DNA of 28,677 bases from NCBI GenBank assembly GCA_015680685.1, contig MNCI01002250.1, positions 841,611 to 870,287 on the forward strand. The letters are read 5' to 3'. The notes under the pieces are model-generated. The model was not told where the DNA came from and did no database searches. It saw only the letters and a program-made list of their open reading frames with translations. Of the stretch, positions 9,223 to 21,180 are shown piece after piece. Position 1 is the stretch's first letter; every line of letters starts with the position of its first letter. This DNA is from Gnetum montanum (Eukaryota; Streptophyta; Gnetopsida; Gnetales; Gnetaceae). The position numbers and the translations under genes are program-made.

Positions 9223-9740
9223 CATTCATAGGCAGATCCAATCAAAGGCAAGAGAGTTAGAAAATGCAAGTGCTCTAATAGTTCTAGGTTGTCTACACCC
9301 ATCTAAATCCTTACACTTTGGACTTCACCTTCATCTTGCATTAGGACAAGTAGTTGTAATAGAGGGACATGGAGGGCAACATTGTGTTGTCTCTTACTTG
9401 ATCTATTCCAGTGATGTTGTTGAATAATCTTATCAAGTTTGGCATTGTTGGACTTAATGCTGAGTACAAGGTTCAAGATCATCTCTATTGAGATTATCAG
9501 CCCATAGAGGCCTAATGGATAAAAGATCAGCAAATGGAAGCTTGATATGAGGATTCAAAGGACAAAAGGTTTTCTAACCACTTGTTTCTACAAATACACA
9601 AAGAAGGCAAGGACTTCTTTTTGGGTGCCTCCTAATACATAGATTCTCCTCTTCTCTTTAATGGAGAGACCCTTAACCAATAGTTGTAGTTAATTGTGGA
9701 CAACCTTGGTGATGAGAAGAATGGATCTTAAGACCAAGGA

Positions 9741-11260
9741 GCCTTAAAATATGGCAACCATAGCCATTCATCTAGAGGTAGGGATAATAACAAGCACCAA
9801 GAGAGAGATAGACATGGTGACCAAGGTAGTGATGAAAGAAGAGGAGGTAGTAAGCATTGTTCTAGTGCTAATTCTTCTTTCTCTTCATCTTCATCATCAT
9901 CCTCATCGTCTTCCTCCTCCAACTTCGACAAGAGAAGCTAAGGTTGGGCCCATGGAAAGAGTAATAGAGATTATGGTGGAGATGAACGGTGGGATAAGGA
10001 CAATTGTAGATCCCTCTTCGACAATAGGGACTATGAGCATGAGCAATAATAGGGAGATGAACATCATAGAGAATGAGGGCACAACAAGACTCATAGTAGG
10101 CATCATGGCCATGATAAGGGCCACAAAGATTACTATAACTACGATGAGCCTATGCTAGCTACAAGAAATATGTTGAATATTTAAAAGGTTCATAGAATTC
10201 CCACTAGGTAGTTGAAGGATAGCCGCACTAAATAGTTGGATATGCACAATATCAACAAGTTTGAGGGGGATATAATTAAAATCCACAAAATCATTTACAA
10301 ACCTTCCATGATGCCTGTGCCTTGAAAAATGTGAAGAGTGAATGCCGAAAGATAAAACTATTCCCAACGACATTCATAAAGGAAGTAGAAAGCTAGTATC
10401 GGTCCTTGAACCAATATCTATTTAGCAATGCAGTACAATGTTGGAGTTGTTCAATGACAAATACCAAACATACTCCAGAGTGTCCAATTTGAGGAGGCAA
10501 ATCCAAGGTTGGAAACAAGGCATTCATGAGTCCTTGGATGTGGCCATGGGTAGGTATTACTCTTTGTTGCATCGATGCCCAAGCCATGAATACTTCCAAT
10601 GGGATCAACTGTGCCATATCATAGATGGGCTCAAAACTAAAACAAGGAAAAACCTTGTGGTCTATGCCCAAGGGAGACTTTCTTAGCTAAGGATCCATTA
10701 GATTCAAAGGCTCATTGAGTAAGTGGCCAAAGAAGAAGGAGAACTAAAAAAATGAGAGTGTAGAAGAGAACAATAGAGATCCCTCCATCCACAAGAGGGA
10801 GTTTTGTTTTTGTGAGAATGAGGAGAAGGCATCGCTTGATGAAGTGGTATAATGGAAAACTTTGCCGATCCAAAAATTTGTTACTAAAATATCAGCTAAG
10901 ATTGATAAGATGTGGGTCTCCTTGGATGAGAAGTTTCAAATTGCTCTAAAGATTGAAAAGAAAAGTAGATATCAAGGATATAGTAACTATGAATGAAGGA
11001 AGAAGAAGGAGGCTGAACAAAAATATCATAAAGATAAGGAAAAAGCTGTAGTGGTAGAGAAGATTGCAAATTCAAAATCTAATAATGATGGATATGACAT
11101 CTTTCAATATGAACATCCCAAGGGATTTTCCTTGTATTGTCACACTTACAAAAATTTGGGATGTAGGCTTTAAATTATAGATTGGCAAAATGACAAGTAC
11201 CTAGGAGGTTGCCTTATCCACAAGGCAACTATCGGTAGCAACTCCCCTAATAAGCTTACT
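9741..11260 (+). pseudogene. Decayed gag of the gypsy element
   Basis: The first part (9760-10150) encodes a charged, low-complexity tail rich in Arg, His, Asp and Ser, with a long serine run at about 9865-9930. The capsid-like part spans about 10250-10686, starting with FEGDI and including SLNQYLFSN, LELFNDKYQTYSRV, IHESLDVAMGRYYSLLHRC and QWDQLCHIIDGL. This order resembles the retrotransposon gag domain (PF03732 type), which forms the particle shell. Many stops and at least one frameshift near 10437 make it non-functional. Basic, Lys-rich sequence follows to about 11180. A possible zinc-knuckle remnant near 11130 (CHTYKNLGC) is too worn to call. Confidence 0.72.
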
Positions 11261-11798
11261 ATTTAAGTGGAGCACTACCTCAACCTCAAGAATGGTACCA
11301 ATAATGGCAACACATACATTCATGGGGGATGTCACCTCCAAGGTAGCGGTACCCTTATCACTAACCTGATTGATGAGTGGCGAGGTATCCCTACACTCCA
11401 CCATACGAATACGAGCGTACACGCGCGATTCGGTCGAACTCCGCAGACTAAATGCCTTAACGCCACAAGAAACACTTGGGGTTAATCGTTCGTTGTCTTC
11501 CCAGGCTTGCTTGTATGTGTCACGGTGTATGGTTAAGCAAGTCTGAGGTATGTGATTTTTTTGGTATTTTCGGCTTATCTTCTATGCTACCAGGAGAAAG
11601 GGTTGAGAAAACTAAACTAACTCTAACTAAGATCTAAGTCTAAATTAACTAGCGTCAGCATCCGTTCCCACTTGCCGGACACACCCTGAACTATGCAACT
11701 GCAGCTTACCAAACGCTAATCGTTACTGGGATCGCCACACGTAACGCAAGTGCTCGAAGTGGTCGTACTGAGGCACCTATTTAGCCTACGTGTGATAA

Positions 11799-12080
11799 GC
11801 AGCCGATTCCTTAGCCAGCCGTACACACCCGTGGGTGCTCGTAACTAAGTCGTACTTATCACACGATCTAGCCTAGCAATGAGCAGCCGATTCCTCAACT
11901 AGCCGTACACATTAGACCCGGGAGTTACCAAGCGCAGAATCCTGGAATACGCTACTGGGTTACCAAGCATCCAATGCTCGTAATTGAGTCGTACTCATGC
12001 ATTGCGTCAAGCAGCCGATTCCTTGACTAGCCGTACACGTCCGTAGACGCTCGTAATCAAGTCGTACTTGAACGCACTAG
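11799..12080. repeat. Three-fold internal repeat in solo LTR 2
   Basis: GCAGCCGATTCC starts at 11799, 11883 and 12011. Each is followed by a variant of TAGCCGTACAC and then CTCGTAA...GTCGTACT. Spacings are 84 and 128 bp. Solo LTR 1 lacks these blocks, which explains much of the length difference. The repeat falls in the inferred U5. Confidence 0.85.
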
Positions 12081-12158
12081 GAAAGCAGGAAATAAAGCAA
12101 TAAATGAAACCACGTTCTGCAAGGTTTATCCAAACAAGTTCATCTTTATTGCCGTACA

Positions 12159-12305
12159 NNNNNNNNNNNNNNNNNNNNNNNNNNNNNNNNNNNNNNNNNN
12201 NNNNNNNNNNNNNNNNNNNNNNNNNNNNNNNNNNNNNNNNNNNNNNNNNNNNNNNNNNNNNNNNNNNNNNNNNNNNNNNNNNNNNNNNNNNNNNNNNNNN
12301 NNNNN
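12159..12305. other. Assembly gap (147 N)
   Basis: These bases are unknown. The equivalent interval in solo LTR 1 is about 66 bases (8904-8969), so the gap length may be an estimate or may hide further repeat copies. Frames crossing it are not real. Confidence 1.
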
Positions 12306-12425
12306 CGGGCACATGGGGAAAAATTCTAACTCTGGAGTGATCAATCTGCCAGAGCTTCGCTACACTAGCCAGGATTGGGAAATGAAGGGAGTGCCGCCTC
12401 TTATTTATAGAAATGGCGGCTGGAC

Positions 12426-12469
12426 GCGATATCACGTACGCGATATCGCAGGAGAAGACGCGATATCGT
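12426..12469. repeat. Three GCGATATCGC-type palindromes in solo LTR 2
   Basis: The copies lie at 12426 (GCGATATCAC), 12440 (perfect) and 12460 (GCGATATCGT). Spacings of 14 and 20 match the first three copies in solo LTR 1. The distance to the minus-strand TATA box is again 17 bp. The rest of the array is missing, so this copy number varies between family members. Confidence 0.85.
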
Positions 12470-12959
12470 GGCCTAGTGTAAATCGCGTCTCATCACTGAT
12501 CCTTATAAATACTACGTTCAGCAGCTAGTCTCTCCACGTGACTCTTCTAGTCATGCTTCGTTTTCACACCACTACTACCTTATGGAGTACTAAAGAGCAC
12601 CTTCTAAAAGAGGGGAGTCTCCATTTCCTTTCTATCCTCCTCAAGATTTTTCCACTTCTACACCACCATCATCATCTCCTCTACCACTTGCTCCATCCAT
12701 AGAGGGTGAAATACTTGCCTAGCTATAGTAAAGAAATGCTATGAGGGCAATAAACTTGTAGTTAGCTCCTTAGCCAAGTGGTCATGAATCTAAGTTGTAC
12801 AAGAGGTCATTTTTCAAAAGCAATAGCTCCATGAAGCCCTCACAAACATTTTTAGTTGTTAACCCTACTACTCTAGCCTCTAAAAGTCCCATTGAGTAAC
12901 CTTCAAATCAAAGTACTTCCCAATTGCACACTTTCACGTTGATCCATGTGGTCACAAAT

Positions 12960-13340
12960 TAGATCAAGGTTGGTTATCTTCCTAAGAAGAGATCTGACCT
13001 TGGGAGTCCTCTTATTTACCTGCAAATCATAGGGAATGAACCATGTAAGGCTCTTTTGGATTTAGGTTTTGGACTTAACTTGATTTCACATGAGAAGTAC
13101 AACGCCTAGAACCTACCTTCTTTGAAAAAGAGCAACATCATATTTGAGTTGGCAAATCAATCCATCACTATTCCTTTGGGATTGGTGGAAGAAATTGTGA
13201 CTACCGTTTGTGGATGGTCATATGCTACTGATTTCTTGGTGATCCATGTAGAGAATTGTAAATGGGACTTCCCTATCATTATGGGAAGAGTATGGCTAAG
13301 AACTATCATTACAAGGTTGGGGATTTGAGATCTTTTCTTT
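12960..13340 (+). pseudogene. Decayed aspartic protease of the gypsy element
   Basis: The frame reads LGSPLIYLQIIGNEPCKALL and then LDLGFGLNLIS. Its DLG (Asp codon at 13059-13061) stands in the catalytic position of retrotransposon aspartic proteases. Later parts include LANQSITIPLGLVEEI, DFLVIHVE and FPIIMGRVWLRTI, matching the strand order of the family, with the IILGRPFL-like end motif. One TAG at 13107-13109 breaks an otherwise continuous frame to 13328. The enzyme would have cut the Gag-Pol polyprotein. Confidence 0.78.
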
Positions 13341-13734
13341 GAAATTTCTAAGGAAAATGAATTCAGAAAGATTGAGAAGAAAGGAGTTTCATGCATCACA
13401 TATAATGACATAGGGTGTCATTGCATGCAAAGACTATGGCCCATTAAAGGCACATCACTTCAAGCATGCAATTAGTGTCCAAAAATTCAGAGGTTCATGT
13501 ACATAGTAGCCATTAAGTAGGAAGGTACCTAGTGGTTGACAATAGATAATGAGGCTAGATCAACAATAGGCATGGAACTAACTAAGAGCCTCACCAGCTC
13601 ATATGTTGAAAGCATGAATAAGTTGGAGTAGCTTCATTGCCAAATCTCTGATGTGCAAAGTGAAATCGACTAGGGAGAATTGGAGATCCCTAAAAGCTTT
13701 AAGTAAGAGCCCCTTGAGTTAAAGGCTCTATTGG

Positions 13735-16609
13735 TAGGAATGGAACATGCATTTCTAAAAAATGGCAAGGAAATAATGATTAATGCTACAATTGGTCCTA
13801 CACAAAAGAAGAAATTGTTGGAAGTTATGAATAAATGGTGAACATCCTTCGCTTGGTCATATCATGAGCTAACCGAAATTGATCCTAGGATATGCTAGCA
13901 TATAATCTATATAGACTCTTCTATCAAACCAAAGAGGCAGTCATAAAGATGTTTGAACCCAAAACTTAAACAAATTGTCAAGGAGGGGATTGAACAACTC
14001 CTCAAGGTTGGGTTGATTTACCCCATTGTGGATAGTGAGTGGGCTAGCCCACTTGTTATTGTGCCCAAGAAAGGAGGAAAGTGAAGAGTTTGTATTGACT
14101 TTTAACTATTGAATATGGAAATTTACAAAGATCATTTCCCATTTTCATTTGTAAGCTAAGTGTTAGATACCAGTGTGGGGCATTGCTACTACAACTTTCT
14201 GGATGGTTATAGTGGCTATAACCAAATCTAGATCACATCAAAGGATCAAACCAAGATAACATTCACAAGTCCTTGGGGAAATATTACATATAGAAAGATG
14301 TCCTTTAGCCTATGCAATGCTCCTACCACATTTCAACATTTAGTCTTATGCATCTTCCAACAGTAGATCGGTAGTGGGGTAGAAGTCTTAATGGATGACT
14401 TCTCTACCTATGGGGCTACATTTAAGAAAACCTTGAATCAGCTAGAGCAAGTTCTTTAATGATGTGTGGAGATAAGCCTAAGGCTTAATTAGTAGAAAAG
14501 CCACCTAATGGTGCAAGAGGGCATTATCTTGGAACACAAGATTTTGAACAAAGGGATCAAGGTAGACCTAGATAAAATAAAGGTCATCCAAGGAATAGCT
14601 AGATAACTAGAAATTATAAAGATTTGAGGTTATTCCTTGGCCACTTTGGTTACTATAGGTGCTTCATTTAGAACTTCTCATAGATCACCAAGTTGTTGAT
14701 GAAGCTTATAAAGAAAGATGCACCATTTGTTTGGACCAAGGAATGTGAGAATGCATTCCAACAGTTACAATAAAAACTCATAGAAACTTCAATTCTATGG
14801 GTATCAGATTGATTTATGCCATTTCACATCATGAAAGATGTATCAAATTACACTTTGGGGGTCATGCTAACATAGATAGATGATCAAAAATGTCCATTCC
14901 ATTGTGCAAGTAGAAGCATTATGGGTGTACAACTCAACTACACCATCATTGAAAAGGAGCTTATGAAAATGGTGTACACGTTAGAGAAATTTAGGCACTA
15001 TGTGCTTGGATACAAAGTTTTTATGCACATTGACCATAGTGTCATTTAGTCCCTGATGAATAAGCTAATGGTGAGTCCCCATATCATATAGTGGTTCACA
15101 ATCCTCTAGAAGTTTGATTGAACAATGCTTGATCGAAAAGGGACTAAGAATGTGGTAGTTGACCACTTGTCTTAGTTAAGATGGGATAACAAAGAGGATG
15201 AGAGTCCACTATCTAGTCAATTTCCTCATGAACTTCTCTTTGCTGGTGCTATTAATATTCAGAATCCTAAAGAAACAAACTAGTATGAGCACATCCTTTC
15301 CTATCTACTCACACAAGATATGCCATAAGAGTGGAACCACAAGAAAAAATAATAGTTTCTTCATTAGGCCAAATACTTTATGGAAATCAATGGTAACCTC
15401 TACAAGAGTTGCATAGATGGCCTAATATGATGCTATGCCCTTGATGGAGATCAACTTTGAGTTCTCCAGGATGCACATGAAGGTCCTTGTGGGGGCCACT
15501 ATGTTGGGAGGAGGATGACTATTAAGATCCTCATGGCTAGGTATCATTGGCCTATAATCTTTAGAGATGCCCATCACTTCTTCCATTCTTGTGAAAAATG
15601 ACAATGTGATGGAGGGATGGCCACGAGCATGGAATGGCCTCAACAGTGGATCCAACCATGGGAGCCTTCTAATCTTTAGAGGATTGATTTCATGGGGTCT
15701 ATCAATCCTATGTCAAACGAAAAGACCTACATCATTGTGACTATTGATTATTGCACCAAATGGACTAAAGCCACAATCATCATTAACTATTCATCATCTT
15801 TGGAAGCCCAGTTTGTACAAGAAACTATTGTGAATAGGTTTGGTATGCCACAAGCACTAATTTCTGACAATGAAACACACTTTATGAGTGTCACTTTTTA
15901 ACAGCTCATGCAATTCTTGGGGGTTGAACATAAATTAGTAACTCCATATCACCCAAAAGCCAATGGTCAAGCTAAGGTCACTAATAAGAAAATTACCCAA
16001 ATACCAACACACATAGTTAGTATATATAGGAAGGGCTAGAGCAATAAACTCAACAATGCTCTTTGGGCTTATTATTCAATGTGGAAACTTCCTATTGGTT
16101 ATTCTCCCTATGGGATAGTGTATAGGAAAATTTCAACCCTTTCCATTCAAGTTGAGCTTTGTACACTTTTAATGGCCTGTGACCTTGACTTGGACCTAAG
16201 TCTAGCCCAAAGAGAAAGGCTAATGAACCTTAACACACTAGACGAGAATATATTAGTGGTCTTGTCATTGAATGAAGTGCACAAGGCACATAACAAACAA
16301 TGTCATGACCTTAGAATAAGGAGAGTAGAGTTTCAACTAGGAGATAAGGTGCTCTACTAGAACCCCATGCATGTACTTCAACTTACTAAATTCCAAACAC
16401 TATGGAACAACCCTTACATTATATATGAAACTTTCCCATTTAAGGTCATGATGATATACCATCCTAACAACCCAAATAAAAGATTATTAGTAAACATCCA
16501 ACAACTTAAACCTTTCCTAGAGACAAGAACAACTGATGACCAAGCACACTCAATCTTTCGGATCTCTCCCTTCCAACTTAGTTATGGGGGAGATGACCAT
16601 CCACGCTGA
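13735..16609 (+). pseudogene. Decayed pol: reverse transcriptase, RNase H and integrase
   Basis: One frame runs to about 14618, then a single shift leads into the frame used to 16609. The first frame gives FAWSYHEL, EWASPLVIVPKKGGK, FLDGYSGYNQI, FSLCNAPTTFQ and LMDDFSTYG, so the RT catalytic Asp pair is present. The second gives WVSD, NYTLGVMLTQ, LNYTIIEKEL and VVDHLS for RNase H. Integrase follows with HEGPCGGHYVG, ARYHWP and the core: TIDYCTKW (Asp at 15746), LISDNETHF (Asp at 15866) and NGQAKVTNK. The third catalytic residue, Glu, is replaced by Lys (AAG at 15974-15976), 35 residues after the second Asp. Many in-frame stops occur, often at conserved Gln or Trp positions, for example the TAG at 14229-14231 in YNQI-x-I. 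The gene is dead. Confidence 0.9.
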
Positions 16610-18420
16610 AATCCTATAAGTGGCTTCTTAGTTTTCCAACTTTTTTTACATCATTTTTCGTACGTTTTTTTCTTGAATATTTTACAATATTTTCTATATT
16701 TTTCTTTATTTGGATTTTCTTACATGTCTTCTTTTTCTTTATTGCCATCAAGAATTTAGAGTCAAACACAATTGCTGATTGATGATGGTGAATTAAATTA
16801 TAGTGCTCAAATTGATTACTTAATGATTGAATTTCAACATTGAGTTTTGACATTGATTAATGTAACATTGGTTTTTTCATGATATTAAGTAGTGAGCTCA
16901 TGTCATCCACCCATTCCACAAAAACTCTATGGTGTTCTTTGGTTTTAAAATAATGAGGTCCTTTCTAATAACAACTTTGAAAAAACATGTGATCTTGGTG
17001 CTCTCCAACCTTGGAACGAATCAAGTAGACTTGGCAAGGGTGTGACTTCAAGGAAATTGATCACCTTTTCTACCTACCTATTGTCTAGATTTTTGTGGGT
17101 ATTCTCATTGATTCCTCGCCATTCCTAATGTCAACCAATAACATGAAGCAATGGCTTTGCATGGTGTGGTTTCCATGAAAAAAAAATAACGTGGGAATTC
17201 AAAGCACATCCCTTAGAAGAAATAATGGGTTACAAGCATTGGTTATGGGGCGGGAAAGACATGCTACCCATGCCTAAAGGCATCCCTCTAACTAAGACCC
17301 TCTTCACTTCATGCTTATATTTTCTTCTCTATTTGGAATGATGGGTGATCTTTGGGGATGTTCATGAGCTCTAGCGGATCAAATGATCTCAAAGTGGGAA
17401 TGCAAAGTCATTGGAAGTGGATGGTCTTGATTCCAACTAAGCATGTGATGTTTCCAAGATCACCTTAATCACAAACTCCACAAGGACTTCATGTTTCTGG
17501 AATGAGAAGCTCCATTCCATTCTCTGTCTCATCATCACTTCATTCCATTTGCCATCTCATTGCCTATTGTCATGATTAATCACTGTGTTCATTATGACAT
17601 GTCTCAATTCTTTGGTGGATTCTTGGATGATTCAATTTTTAACAATTCATGACCATTAATCATCTATGGGAACCATGGACTCCTTGGTATGAGGGCATGC
17701 AAGGGCATTAGCTTACTATGGGAAGGATCTACTTGCATACTCGTTGGCTTGGATGATCAAATTTCCTATCCCTTAGTCATTTTTCTCTTGAATCTATTAT
17801 TTTCCACTATGAGACATCTAGTTTTTGCACTCCTTGGCATGCAATCTCCAGCCAAATTTCTTTTCCCAACATATTCTACATCCTCTTCAATGATTTATGC
17901 TTAATCTAGGCTATTTTGGCTTCCTCTAAACTCTAATTTCATTGCACAACTCTTTTTTAATCCTTAGTTTTTATATGTGAAAATTTTTATCTATGGTTGC
18001 ATCAATGCATCCCCATTGACGTAGCTTGATGCCTCATAACGCAAGGGAGTTTTGTAATTTTTAGAGCCTAGAGCCTTCTCGAAGCCATACCTTTCTAACT
18101 ACTTGTCCAACTAAACTTGTTTTTCAACCTTTGAGCTACTAAAGATGAGCTTTAAGTCATGGGGGCCACAAACTTATAGTTTATGTTAGAAAATTTTTCA
18201 AAATTTTTGTAACTCCCCAAGATTTAACTAATAAAATATTATTAAAATCTTCAATCTACACTAAGCTAAACCTCATCAACAAGCTTAGGTAGCTAAATGA
18301 ATAAAATAATTATAAAATAACCCATCTGCCATGATCACAACTAGCCTAAGTGTAACATTCTTAAATGAGAAAATGTATAAGATGCATTAATAGTTACATG
18401 TAAAACACTAATCCTAGGTT
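16610..18420 (+). other. Non-coding spacer between pol and the third frame
   Basis: I see no convincing coding sequence here. The start is very T-rich (16625-16745), and the rest has only short frames. Athila-type elements usually have such a gap before an envelope-position gene that is expressed from a spliced RNA. I cannot identify splice sites. Confidence 0.5.
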
Positions 18421-21180
18421 ATGTCTATGATCATAGATGACACCAAAGAGACCATAGGATGAGTGACCATCCCAACCAAGGGAGAAGCAGCCGCAAGGAG
18501 GAAGGGGCCAGTAGCCACAATAGCTCTAAGATTGATGGGACCTTTTTGGGAGGAGCCCAAGCTGGAATTTGTTCATAATATTTCCACAATAGAGACAAGC
18601 TAGCCAAGGAAAGACAAGGTATCAAGGCCTAGGACAAATTTTGAGGTGACATTGGTTAAGGCCTACCTTGAGTGAATCCGTTCCAAGGAGGTCCATAGTT
18701 TGATTCTTCAGGAACTTAACTTTGGTGCCTTCTTGGACTTGGCACTAAAGGAGGTTAAGACTCAACTACAAGAGTCCCCCATGTGGCCTATCCTCACTTC
18801 TAGTGGGGAGTGGTACATGGGGAAAACCTATCTTTTTTGGAATAACTGACAAGTAGACAATATCGTCAAAATCAAAGACACCAACATCTCTTATTCGGTT
18901 AAGGACATTATACAGGCCCTCAGAATGCTTGATACTATGGCAATGTTGGTAGATATCCCCATGCAAGAAAATCTAGAAGCAAAGAAGAAGTGGATTAAGT
19001 GATGCTATGGGGTAAGCCGTAAGAAGTATAGCACACTAACCAAGGTAGAGAGGATCTATTTCAAGATTGTGGCCTACCACATAAACCCAATAGTAAGGCC
19101 TATCAAAGTCACTACCTTCTTTACCCATGCATGTGTCACTCTAAGTGGAAAATTTCTCATTAACCTCCCTTAGCTCATCTTCATGGATATTGTGAAACAT
19201 TTTAAAGAAAACGAGTGAGGGAGGAAGACACTCTTCTTTTGGTGCTTAATTAGAAAACTTTGTAGAAGGGAAGGCACAACTTGTTATGCCAATGACACCA
19301 TCCATCATGCTCCTACCACTTCTTCACAGGAGATAATGAAGGACAAAGCACTTGCAAAGTTGCTTAAGGAGGAGTGGCCACCACCACCACCTATCAAAGA
19401 GACAATATCATAGGCTTATGTCACTATTGAGCACATGAGAAAATTTCATGAATAGATGATGCAATAGTAGAAAGGCAAGGCAAGTGGTGGGGACCCATTA
19501 GTCTACCAGCCAACATTGAGCCATCTCAACGTAGTCACTAGAACAATAAGTTGGCTAGAGGAGATTGCCCCACTATTTTCTAACCAAAGAATGCAAGGGC
19601 CTACAATATCAAATCCAAGTGCCCAAGAGGCTATGGTGTCCATCCCTGAGCAATAGAAGTTTCCCAAAATTTCTAGAAATGCCACAACCTTCTTAGTACA
19701 GTTGGAGGAGAATGAGGGAACTACCATCTTGGTGATGTAGCACCATAGGTAGGAAATAGCAATAGAGGTGGTGGCTAATAGAGTGTTTGAAGCACTAAAC
19801 ATTTTTGTAGTAACTATGCCAGAGATTGCTACACTTAGGAATGTACATGCTTTTGCAACAATGACAAGAGGGAGGCTAAGCACAACACAACATGAGGAAG
19901 TGTTAGACCAATTTGTATGGACTGGGCAACCACTTCTAGAGATCTTTAATCTCTTGAGGAAAATCACTGCAACCTAGTTGGAGCTACTGGAAACAAAAGG
20001 TAAGCTCATCATAGAAAACACCTAACTTGAGGTAGTTACTAATGAGAACTGATGGTTGGCTATCGAGGTGGTAGAGTTGAGAGCCTAACTAGTTGATCCT
20101 ATCATTCTTAGCCAAGCTATCACACAAGATGAAGGTGTCCTATAGCTTCAAAACTAATTAAAATAGGTTGAGAATGTTAAAGAGATAATGATTTTCGATG
20201 TGTCCTTATTGGAAGTTCTTGCTACCCACACCAATAAGGACTTGGTGCAAGTCCACAAGGAGAACTTGGCATTAATCAAAGACATTCATCACTTATGTAA
20301 TATTGAGGAACAAAAAGACCAGATGGTTGAATTTGTGAGACAATAGTAGGAGTAGCTTGCCAAGGTGAACATGGACTTGAGAAGGTTGCCAGTAGAAAAT
20401 AGAAATCTATCAATGAAGAAAGTCTAGGCACTTCACCAAAAAATAACCATTGAGGTAGCCACTTGGAAAAATGAGGCCCTAAAGTTCAAACATGTCAAAA
20501 ATCATTACAAGGACTAGGTAGGGCTCTTCAAGGAGATGAATGAGAAGGAGATTTAATTGGCCAAGGTGAAAATGAATGAGGCCCTCCAACAACTCCAGCA
20601 AAGAGGCAATGTATGAAAACTGATCTTTGATGGTCTAAATGCCTACAACAAAGTAGAGATCCACTTGAAGGTGTTGCAAATTGAAGAAATGACAGAGTCC
20701 ATGGAACTTGCCAACCTCTACTACATAAACTTGGTGACGTTGATAGTAGGAAGGCTAAGGTCAAAATTAGAAAAGTAGGTGGCCAACTTGGATCTCCTCT
20801 ATGAGGCCTAGTTCAAGTATCATAAGGACACCAAGCAGAAGCTAAAAATAGCTAATGCTAAGCTTGAATTTCTCAGGAGCTAATTCACAGACCAATGATT
20901 GGTTGTTGAGAACCTAGCCAGAAGGATAAATGACTACCATGAACTGCAAAACCTTGTAAGGATGCTCATTATGGAACATAAATAATTTGTAGCATGGTTT
21001 GTCAATGTGGAGGAGTTATTCTCGGTAATGCCCTGTCTGTGGGATGTCCCCATACCAGCCCACATTGGTGAAGTTGAATGCACTGTTGAATGTCTTTCAT
21101 CTTTCACTAGAAGTAGTAACTATAGCAAGACATTCATAGCCTTAGCCTCAACCACCATCACCATGAGCATCAAAGCCTAA
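18421..21180 (+). pseudogene. Extra retrotransposon frame (ORF3) after pol, function unknown
   Basis: A single frame of 920 codons runs from ATG at 18421 to TAA at 21178-21180. It has about 33 premature stops but no frameshift, so it was a real long gene that decayed by point mutation. Residues about 80-290 look globular (ILQELNFGAFLDLAL, WYMGKTYLFWNN, VERIYFKIVAYHINP, THACVTLSGKFLINLP) and loosely recall the 'putative plant transposon protein' type of domain. A proline run (WPPPPP) sits near residue 320. Residues about 515-860 are rich in Leu, Lys, Glu and Gln with heptad-like spacing, suggesting a long coiled coil. Its position is that of the Athila envelope-like gene, but I see no signal peptide or membrane segment. 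It could be a structural or accessory protein. The assignment is open. Confidence 0.7.

Larger units (their letters stand above)
8173..9740 (+). other. Retrotransposon leader, split by a solo LTR
   Basis: Apart from the solo LTR at 8340-9222, this is untranslated leader between the primer-binding site and gag. I see no gene in 8173-8334 or 9228-9740. The frames over 9164-9430 run across the solo LTR boundary and are accidental. Confidence 0.6.
11371..12495 (-). mobile_element. Solo LTR no. 2, nested in the gypsy element
   Basis: A 1,125-bp unit is bounded by TGATGAG and CTCATCA, exact reverse complements. It is flanked by perfect duplications CTGAT (11366-11370 and 12496-12500). It shares the order of blocks with solo LTR 1, including minus-strand TATAAATAAG (12400-12409) and AATAAA (12145-12150). 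It is longer because of an internal three-fold repeat (near 11799, 11883 and 12011) and the assembly gap at 12159-12305. It has lost or never gained most of the palindrome array, keeping three copies. It keeps more CpG than copy 1, suggesting a later insertion. It sits between gag and protease. Confidence 0.88.

Noticed and set aside
9728-10158. Acidic or hydrophobic frames in other registers over the gag serine tract
   Set aside because: They are out-of-frame readings of a low-complexity gag region rich in TCT/TCA and GAT/GAG repeats.
12007-12528. Frames crossing the assembly gap
   Set aside because: They are artefacts of translating N bases and LTR sequence.
18421-21180. Stop codons in the third frame as programmed recoding or an alternative genetic code
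   Set aside because: Stops of all three kinds are scattered throughout, pol and gag are equally broken, and the change pattern matches deamination.
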